Of a stretch of DNA of 64,000 nucleotides, positions 57,762-64,000 are shown piece by piece (positions within the stretch are counted from its first letter, which is position 1; the number at the start of each line of letters is the position of its first letter). Source of the stretch: Alloascoidea africana. Taxonomy: Eukaryota > Ascomycota > Alloascoideomycetes > Alloascoideales > Alloascoideaceae. The notes under the pieces are model-generated. The model searched no databases. It was not told where the DNA came from and saw only the letters and a list, made by a program, of their open reading frames with translations. The position numbers and the translations under genes are program-made. The stretch covers positions 62,001-126,000 of the forward strand of contig JAKTTT010000006.1 of assembly GCA_030581615.1 (NCBI GenBank), in the 5' to 3' direction.

Positions 57762-58601
57762 TTAGAAAAGATTGTGGAAAAACTTGCCCCAGGTTTTCTT
57801 TCCTTTGCATCCCTCATGCATATCTTCCATATCATGCTCCATCTCATGATCCATGTTCATGTTCTTGTCTACAAAAAGGTCGAAGCGAGCTTTGACCTTT
57901 GAAAGTTTATCTTCAAGCTTGTCAATCTTCTTCATCAGCTTTAATCTTTTCTCGTTTACCTTTTCAGCAGCCTCAGAAGCACCAGACTTCAACGAGTCTT
58001 CGTACTCCTCTTCCTTCTCTGCAAGTTCCAACTTTTTAGATTCAAGCTTCTTTGCGATCTTTGCTAGTTTATTCCAAAGTTTATAAGTCTTGTCCTCATT
58101 CATGTGGCCACCCGCGTGGTGATCAGGGCGAGGTCCGTGGTGGTTAACACCGCCAAATCTGCCTTTGGAAAACCTTATCTCTTCGTCTTGGTTGACATCT
58201 GTCTCACCGTCTACGGTTGGATTTGCCTCCGCGAATTCCGAGTCCTCTTCAAGGGGCAGAATATGCAATGGAGGGAATCCCAAATTAGCCTTCTCCCAAT
58301 CCTCTCCCAAAATCTCTTCTGCGCTAAACTCTCCAGATCCATGGTGAGCAATCTCCCTGGACATGTGGTGATGGTGGTTGTTCAGGAAACAGAAGAAAGA
58401 CACGCCAGCGATAATCAAGGTCGTAGTGAAAAAAATCATGGCCCTTCTCACTCTTCTCCGGCGATTGTGGTGGCGCTCGTCCAAATCTGATGGTGCTGGA
58501 GCTTCGGATTGCTGAGCCTCTGAGCTCACAGCTGGCTCCGCTTCCACGTCCTCCAAAAACGGAACCTTCTCGTCGATAAAGTCCTGATTGGTGTCAGCCA
58601 T
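57762..58601 (-). CDS. Single-pass membrane protein with His/Met-rich ectodomain
   Basis: 279 residues, no recognised family. An acidic N terminus (about 1-42) is followed by RHHNRRRRVRRA, a transmembrane segment MIFFTTTLIIAGVSFFCFL (about 54-72) and a luminal/outer part; the basic flank on the N-terminal side predicts a type II orientation. The outer part begins NNHHHHMSREIAHH, then an acidic stretch, a His/Gly patch (NHHGPRPDHHAGGH), a charged coiled coil (about 170-245) and a terminal Met/His/acid cluster NMNMDHEMEHDMEDMHEGC. Such clusters bind Cu(I)/Cu(II) or Zn in other proteins; here that is inference. ATG at 58601, divergent from KEI1. Confidence 0.8.
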   Translation of the reverse strand: MADTNQDFIDEKVPFLEDVEAEPAVSSEAQQSEAPAPSDLDERHHNRRRRVRRAMIFFTTTLIIAGVSFFCFLNNHHHHMSREIAHHGSGEFSAEEILGEDWEKANLGFPPLHILPLEEDSEFAEANPTVDGETDVNQDEEIRFSKGRFGGVNHHGPRPDHHAGGHMNEDKTYKLWNKLAKIAKKLESKKLELAEKEEEYEDSLKSGASEAAEKVNEKRLKLMKKIDKLEDKLSKVKARFDLFVDKNMNMDHEMEHDMEDMHEGCKGKKTWGKFFHNLF

Positions 58602-59375
58602 TGATAATAACAGTTGGTTGTATAAGTAAAACAGTTAAAAATAGAGAAGTAAAGATTCAGATGGCTGAGAAAAGAAGGAGTTATGTGTAACGTGATGATG
58701 AAGGGAGTTGATAGCAGGCCGTGCTCGCATGTGCCCCGGTCTGTGGATTACACACCGTTGGTAAGAAATTACGTGATTGTGCGGCACGTGCAGATTGGAA
58801 AGGAGGATCTGCTTATTTATGTCATTTGTGCCTGGCAGCGAGGGCTGGCAGAAGACGAAAAGACGTAGAGAGAAGAAGAAACAGGAACTGGGAGGAAGAA
58901 TCACGACAGAAACAAGACGGAAGGAAACACGTATTGTGGCAAAAGTGATCAAGTTCTCCGTGGCACTTATCCCCGATCGAGATCCAGCTTCTCTTCGTGA
59001 TCGGTGTCTCTGTCACTACGACTACAAGAGCCTCTCCGTTTGCTTTTGGACATCAATTTCCGACCCATGCTAATGCAACACTGAGCGAGACTATTTGTTC
59101 TGCATCCGAGATATCGCTGGGCAATTGATGATGGTCGAATTTTGGGGGTATTTTTTGTATTTTTCTCTTTTGATCTCTCAGATGTTCGTTCATCCCCCAT
59201 AAAAAGCTCTTTATGCTCCTGGTCTTCTGCTCTCCTTCATCTCCAGATCACTTTTCTATCGTACTGGACCCAATACAACTTCGCTGTCCCTAGCCCACGC
59301 CTCTTATCCAGTACCAGTACGATCTCTACCCCTCAAGCGACGTCAAGTAGCCCTCCTGAGCGCTTAGCCAAGGTC
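58602..59375. other. Divergent promoter region, membrane protein / KEI1
   Basis: 774 bp without a recognised gene. Short overlapping ORFs on both strands look random. Confidence 0.5.
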
Positions 59376-60748
59376 ATGGTCTCTCTGCTGCCCAGTGTAT
59401 GATGAAAATAATCGATAGTTTAAGGGGACCAAGCTTCATTTCTAACGCAACCTCAGAAATTTCTATTTTCTCTGCCTCTGCCTATTGGAGTCGAGTTTGC
59501 AACGATCATTGGGTTGCTCAACAAAATCAATGGGATATATGGCATCTTATCGCTATTCACAGGTAAGCTTCAGAACCTTTTTCTACTTTCATGTTGTGAG
59601 GATTTGCAAGATCCAAGCAAGTCGGGATGCGAACAAATATCTGACAGACAAGTTTATCTCCAGGACATCCAACTTCTCGCTCTCAGTGGTGTCTCGATCT
59701 CGTCTGCCTTATTTCTCTCCCCCTTTACTACTACTTTATCAGGTCGAAAGAGAGAAGGTACGATCCAGCATTTGTGCAACTATTTGCCCTGTTCTATTCG
59801 CTGGATACAGCTCTTTCGACTGGTTTCACGATTTATTTTTCTCTGTTTTGGTTTCAAAATGAAGATCTGAGGGAGGCTGCAAGAGATGCAACGGATTTAG
59901 AATCGGAATTAGCAAGCTCGACAGCCTTTGCTTCCACTCCAACGACAGCGAACATGGGCCAGCAGCTGGATGTACAATGCGAGTATACACTACCTCAAAA
60001 TGACGATCTATTTCTACACTCTCAGTCGTCCACCCCTCGGCAGGAGAGGGTTTACGTGCTGGTTATCGCTGGCCTATTGATCCTGTTCCGATTATACTTT
60101 AACCTGGTCGTCTGTTCTTACTCTAGAATGCTCAATTCCGCCTTTCGACGGGCAAGAAGAGCTCAATTTTGTGAAAATGGAATAATTGCCACAAGGAAAC
60201 GAGAAAATAATAATCCGGAACAGGTGCGGCTTAAGGAAAGTGGGAACGAAAAAGAGAAAAAGAAAGAAAAACACGAGGGTTTAAAGCTCACTTGGGCCAA
60301 AGCATCCACGCCACTAAAAAAATCAGCCTCTTTTTTAGCTACCTGGATTATTTATACGGTCCTCCTTTGGACCGGAGTCGAGTTTCTAAAGAAAAGCACA
60401 TGGTTCCAGAGTCCATCTTCAACAGCCTGGAAACATTTCCAGCTTCGAATTATTGACAACAGCGCTATGAAATCTTTTCTTCGCACCGTTTGTGGATTTT
60501 TCACTTTAGCGGTTATGGTTCTAATAACGGGGAACGGAGACTTGGTTGTGGCTCCTAGCTCGAATACAAGCTACTCTGGAATTGAAGATTCATATAGCTA
60601 TGGCTACAGGCTACGACTGGCATACAAAGACCTGCCTATAATTGGTAAAGGGCAGATTAGTCCTTTGGTTATTGACTTGATCAATCCCCAAGCGTATGGC
60701 TTCAAGAATCAACGAATCTCAAGAGCTGTTGAGGAAAAAGAACTATGA
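59376..60748 (+). CDS. KEI1: Kei1 subunit of IPC synthase with a long extra tail, three exons
   Basis: Kei1 is the Golgi partner of the inositolphosphorylceramide synthase Aur1. Exons 59376-59396 (21 nt), 59457-59562 and 59664-60748 give 403 residues; S. cerevisiae Kei1 has 221. Introns are 60 nt (GTATGA, CTAACG branch, CTCAG) and 101 nt (GTAAGC, CTCCAG). The spliced product matches Kei1: PLPIGVEFATIIGLLNKING, IYGILSLFTGHP across the second junction, a second membrane segment, DPAFVQLFALFYSLDTALST, then VYVLVIAGLLILFRLYFNLV. After the fourth membrane segment come dibasic sites (FRRARRAQ, TRKREN), suitable for Kex2, which cleaves Kei1 in S. cerevisiae. The extra ~190 residues include two more hydrophobic segments (LATWIIYTVLLWTGVEFL, VCGFFTLAVMVLITG). 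Confidence 0.88.
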
Positions 60749-60972
60749 AGCATTCTTTAGTCCTGCTACTAGAAGAATGGATAGTCAAATGATTTTTCTT
60801 ATATTCTTTTTTTCTTTTCTGGGAAGACGATTTTTAAAGCTTGTAAACATTTTATTTTGTTTTTTATCATAGTCTTTATATTTCTGTTTTGTATTTTTTT
60901 TGCTAACGCTCTCACATTGGTCTTGTGCTTCAAATAGTGGCACACGGAGGATTAATGTTTTAAACGTTTGAA

Positions 60973-61212
60973 TCATGGGTTACAATCGCTTCCCGTTTCA
61001 TGGATAGACTGATTACCAGCAGCTGGATGTCCAGCAGCTTTGTCGAAATTGCCAATAATGAGTGATCTGAAAAGGTGTAACATAGGTACTGCGTGTGTAT
61101 ACTCTAGCATAAACCCTGGGCCAGCCTTAACCGCTCCACCATAACCATCTCTCACAGGCATCTTTCTGTTACTTAAAAAAGACCTAGCGTCTTTGTCTTT
61201 TTCTCCCCCCAT
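60973..61212 (-). CDS. Hypothetical 79-residue protein
   Basis: ATG at 61212, only 32 bp from the divergent start at 61245. The product has a Lys/Asp-rich start and then NRKMPVRDGYGGAVKAGPGF, HAVPMLHLFRSLIIGNF and AAGHPAAGN, which look like real protein sequence with a weak hydrophobic helix, but I recognise no family. A CTAG..AACAG pair inside the 5' part could also be read as splice signals. Convergent with KEI1. Moderate to low support. Confidence 0.35.
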   Translation of the reverse strand: MGGEKDKDARSFLSNRKMPVRDGYGGAVKAGPGFMLEYTHAVPMLHLFRSLIIGNFDKAAGHPAAGNQSIHETGSDCNP

Positions 61213-61244
61213 TATTTGTATTTGTTTGGTTTATGGGCTCGTGA

Positions 61245-63149
61245 ATGACAAGAAAAAAGAATACAGAGTATGTGGCGGATTCTTCTGATTCCAGTGGCTC
61301 TGAGACTAACAATCACAGTCGGAACATGTCTTCTAGATCATCAGACTCAATGCTGGCGGCTCCTGAAGTCTCAAAGTTTTCCATCCATAGCCTGAATAAG
61401 CTGGAAAGCACTGTAGGGCAACTATTAAACTCAATCAAGAAAATCTTACAGATAGCGCCCAGTGTTCAAGCCATTGAAGAAGCGTCTTCAAAGTTTCCCT
61501 CGAGCTCGGATATCGTATCCGCTTCCCTGCGCCCGAATGTATTGATTGGAGTTAAACTGAAGCAATCTTATACTGAGGGCAGCTTGGAATTTTTTGACGA
61601 TCTGTTTGAGTACGTGGAGACCAGTCGAAGCTACGATGGTAAACTAAACTCCAAGGAAGAGAACAATGAAGATTCAACAAAAGCCAAAGTTCGAGAACGA
61701 ATTGAATTCTTAAAGCGCCAATCGTCTAAACGAAAGAGAAGATCGCAAAAAGCACAGCTTCCACAGAAACTTAATAGTGATAGTTCGCCGACATTACCAA
61801 AAATTCTGAACGAAAGGACATTGAGACAGGTTTTTGAGACCAAATCTTCTAGTCAAAAAGAGAAAAGTGACGATAATAATAATTCTGGTCTGGTTTTTTT
61901 CGGTCGGTCCCTGTTAAGCCACTTGATGACTCAAATGATTTTTGAAAAGTATCCTAATGAGAATGAGGAAGTATTAACTGGACTGAGGTCCATTTTACTA
62001 TGTAATGCAGAATTAGCCCATTGGGAATCTACATGCAATTTACAGAGTCTGTCGCCGATACACTCCGACCAAGAGCTGAGTGCTGCTGAACGCGGGCAAG
62101 TTTTTGTGGCCTATGTTGCTGGCTTATACAAGGAGGATGGGTCCTATAAAAGAGTCACAAACTGGCTGAGCAGTCTAATTGAGGACACTTTAGAAAACGT
62201 TTATGAATCGATAAAGACCTCTATGGACTCGTCTAATGAAATGCACGCCACGGCTCGAACCGACCTTTTTGCCATCGTTGGCTGTCGGCAATTCGGCCCA
62301 GTGTACGAGACAATCGAAGAAGGTGACTCGCGAAATCAGTTTATAGTTGTTTGCAAAGTTCTAAACGACATTCTGGGCATAGGGCTTGGAAGAAACCAGA
62401 AGGAAGCCCGTCAGAGAGCTGCAATGTCTGCTCTGAAAAACACGAAAATGATTGAGAAATATGTTTCACTCAAGGGGAAGCTTTCTGCGCTGGATAGCAC
62501 CCCGGAGGTGAAAACAAAAGAAGTTTCTGAACGGCCGGAATGTAACCCATTATACTCAACTACGGAAGGTTCCAGTGAAAATCAGCTCAATAGTTCGAGC
62601 TCTCGCTCTTCCTCTGTGTTGGAGACTGCATACACAAGCTACACTGGCACTCATAATGTTGAAGACCTGTCAAATTTAGACGGCCTTATGAAAGGCAGAG
62701 ATTATGGGGCTGACCCTCTTTACTCCAGAGGTAATGGACACGCGCCCACATTGAACGATTTGACCGGTATAGTCTCAAATCGACACTTTGAACCTCTGCC
62801 GCACAATCAGCCTCAAGCAACACCATATTCAGGATTGCCAAGAGTATATCCGCCAGTCCCGCCTTCCTGTATTGGAGTGGAAATAAGCGATAGCGAGGTT
62901 AATAGAACGGCCAAAAATGCCTTGTATGCCGCTCTTTCAAAGCTCGATTTGGGGGCTCCGATATACACGCCGCTGGTCTTGCCTGGAGAAGGTCAGCTCT
63001 TTCATGTCGTGGTTAAAGCTCGGAATGGAATTGAGCTTGGCGTTGGGTCGTCGACCAGTAAGAAACAAGCAGAGCGCAAAGCTGCAATGAATGCCATGAG
63101 AAATCGAGCAATGCTTGAATACTTGGAAGAGTACAAGGAGCTGCTATAA
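61245..63149 (+). CDS. RNase III-fold protein with two dsRBDs and lost catalytic residues (Dcr1/Rnt1-like)
   Basis: The 634-residue product has an N-terminal helical region like that of Rnt1/Dcr1 (SLNKLESTVGQLLNSIKKIL), a basic NLS-like stretch (KRQSSKRKRRSQ near 160), an RNase III domain (about 184-312), dsRBD1 (about 338-402, VCKVLNDILGIGLGRNQKEA) and dsRBD2 (about 556-625, GVGSSTSKKQAERKAAMNAM). Two dsRBDs are typical of budding-yeast Dcr1; Rnt1 has one. The fold is well kept (RTLRQVFETKSS, LLSHLMTQMIFEKYP, LRSILLCNAELAHW, RVTNWLSSL). The signature that should read NERLEFLGDS reads NSGLVFFGRS (residues 213-222), and the second, DVFEAYI, reads QVFVAYV (285-291). So Glu, Asp, Asp and Glu appear as Val217, Arg221, Gln285 and Val288. 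Predicted dsRNA-binding but not cleaving. Confidence 0.88.
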   Translation: MTRKKNTEYVADSSDSSGSETNNHSRNMSSRSSDSMLAAPEVSKFSIHSLNKLESTVGQLLNSIKKILQIAPSVQAIEEASSKFPSSSDIVSASLRPNVLIGVKLKQSYTEGSLEFFDDLFEYVETSRSYDGKLNSKEENNEDSTKAKVRERIEFLKRQSSKRKRRSQKAQLPQKLNSDSSPTLPKILNERTLRQVFETKSSSQKEKSDDNNNSGLVFFGRSLLSHLMTQMIFEKYPNENEEVLTGLRSILLCNAELAHWESTCNLQSLSPIHSDQELSAAERGQVFVAYVAGLYKEDGSYKRVTNWLSSLIEDTLENVYESIKTSMDSSNEMHATARTDLFAIVGCRQFGPVYETIEEGDSRNQFIVVCKVLNDILGIGLGRNQKEARQRAAMSALKNTKMIEKYVSLKGKLSALDSTPEVKTKEVSERPECNPLYSTTEGSSENQLNSSSSRSSSVLETAYTSYTGTHNVEDLSNLDGLMKGRDYGADPLYSRGNGHAPTLNDLTGIVSNRHFEPLPHNQPQATPYSGLPRVYPPVPPSCIGVEISDSEVNRTAKNALYAALSKLDLGAPIYTPLVLPGEGQLFHVVVKARNGIELGVGSSTSKKQAERKAAMNAMRNRAMLEYLEEYKELL

Positions 63150-63389
63150 AGACCATTGGTACCTGGCCAGAAACTCCACTGTACATGCTGGTTTGTAAAT
63201 TAAAATTGGTGCTTTATGATTTTATGATTCTGATGTATTTTGCTGTACATGTACTAGTTAATGGAGTTAAAGCATTGGTTATTTTAATGCGGTTTTAGAT
63301 TTATCAATGTTTCCTTATAAGTAAATCAGTAAAGTCCAAACGATCTATAGAGAGATGCCTAACTACATACCATCATGAAAGACACCACT

Positions 63390-64000
63390 TCAAGACACAA
63401 TATTGATGCTCCAATTGTTGATTCTATTATTGCCATGGTAAATTTTGACCCATTTCTGACCTTTTTCTTTCCCAAGCGACACGATAACGCCATCAATACA
63501 CCATCGAGTTTGTGTTTCATCAGATTCATCGACCTTCACTAGAATGCTCTCTTTTCTCATGTCGCTAGGTTTTGCAATTCCATAATAGTTCACGAGAGGA
63601 TTTTGGATATGGCTGCCCTCGTCATATGCCTCCATCATTACCTTCATTATCTGATCTCCTGGTATAAACCCAAGCTCAACAAGATGTACCTTCCCGCTCG
63701 CCGCTGGCTTTGTAGATGGAGATATTTCAAAACTGGGCTCAAAATTGGAGACCTGTGTTATTGCGAAATACGAATGCGGACCCGGGAGAGCTATGGGCTC
63801 AGAAGGGTTTGCAATACTGCCGAACTCCACAACTCCGTTGTACTTCTGGTCGCGTGCCAAATTCTCTTCTGCTGCGATCCTGAACTTGTCCCTGCCGTAC
63901 TTGCGGTATTCTGGTTTGCTACTGTCTGCAACAAGGGCTGCGTGAAATGCCCAAGATACAACTACAATCCATTTCAGCTTCAGCGGTTCGTTCGTGTTCT
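63390..64000 (-). CDS. Hypothetical exported protein (5' end beyond window edge)
   Basis: The minus frame is open from the stop at 63390 to the window edge with no in-frame ATG in view (the first ATG-like triplet is in another frame), so the start lies outside or in an upstream exon. The visible N-terminal part, LKLKWIVVVSWAFHAALVAD, is signal-peptide- or membrane-anchor-like, followed by a soluble domain of ~180 residues with VEFGSIANPSEPIALPGPHS, VHLVELGFIPGDQIMKVMME, VNYYGIAKPSDMRKES and VKIYHGNNRINNWSINI. I do not recognise the family. Small acidic, beta-like composition suggests a secreted or ER-lumen protein. Confidence 0.7.
   Translation of the reverse strand, partial: NTNEPLKLKWIVVVSWAFHAALVADSSKPEYRKYGRDKFRIAAEENLARDQKYNGVVEFGSIANPSEPIALPGPHSYFAITQVSNFEPSFEISPSTKPAASGKVHLVELGFIPGDQIMKVMMEAYDEGSHIQNPLVNYYGIAKPSDMRKESILVKVDESDETQTRWCIDGVIVSLGKEKGQKWVKIYHGNNRINNWSINIVS

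Noticed and set aside
61245-63149. Mitochondrial mL44/mL57-type ribosomal protein as identity of the dead RNase III
   Set aside because: The product has two dsRBDs, a Rnt1/Dcr1-like N-terminal region and an NLS-like basic stretch, and no mitochondrial presequence is evident.

Overview
This window comes from a budding-yeast (Saccharomycotina) nuclear chromosome. The genes are compact (about 27 protein genes in 64 kb) and most are clear counterparts of Saccharomyces genes. Introns are short, begin GTAAGT/GTATGT-like and carry CTAAC-type branch sites. Leucine at conserved positions is often encoded by CTG (for example in the HisD domain at 51-53 kb), so this is probably not a CUG-Ser species. 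The number of introns (17 in 10 genes, many after tiny first exons) and the presence of NudC suggest a lineage outside the Saccharomyces group; I cannot name the species. I found no tRNA, rRNA, transposon, virus-like element or CRISPR array.

Layout. 0-8.7 kb: SWE1 (cut by the left edge), MTD1 and a Whi5/Nrm1-family G1/S repressor, all on minus, then 2 kb without a recognised gene. 8.7-20 kb: UBX7, HSM3, MTR4, a Hal4/Sat4-like kinase and VPS26. 20-31.5 kb: ZAP1, SDS23, RGD1, NUDC, YAK1 and a shortened EBP2. 31.5-42.4 kb: a promoter with ATF/CREB-type sites, a kinase with a giant activation-loop insertion, URB2 and MCX1. 42.4-46.9 kb: a secreted His-rich protein and a long gene-poor stretch. 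46.9-57.1 kb: a CLIP-170/BIK1 homologue, a HIS4-like gene reduced to its HisD part, a four-exon glutaredoxin, LSB5 and STE50. 57.7-64 kb: a His/Met-rich membrane protein, KEI1 with a long extra tail, a small ORF, an RNase III-fold protein with two dsRNA-binding domains, and an exported protein cut by the right edge.

Themes. The window is rich in signalling and cell-cycle control (Swe1, Whi5/Nrm1, Yak1, two further kinases, Sds23, Rgd1, Ste50), ribosome/RNA processing (Mtr4, Ebp2, Urb2, RNase III-like) and membrane traffic (Vps26, Lsb5, Kei1). A zinc theme links ZAP1 with a secreted His-rich protein that has ZRE-like sites upstream.

Most unusual: (1) the RNase III-like protein at 61.2-63.1 kb has the Dcr1-type layout (one RNase III domain, two dsRBDs) but all four catalytic acidic residues appear replaced; (2) the glutaredoxin has a 9-nt microexon carrying the first active-site cysteine, and skipping it would stay in frame and give a one-cysteine form; (3) the HIS4-like gene has lost HisI and most HisE signature residues while HisD looks intact. 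Exon structures were built by eye from splice signals and family knowledge; nothing was searched or computed.
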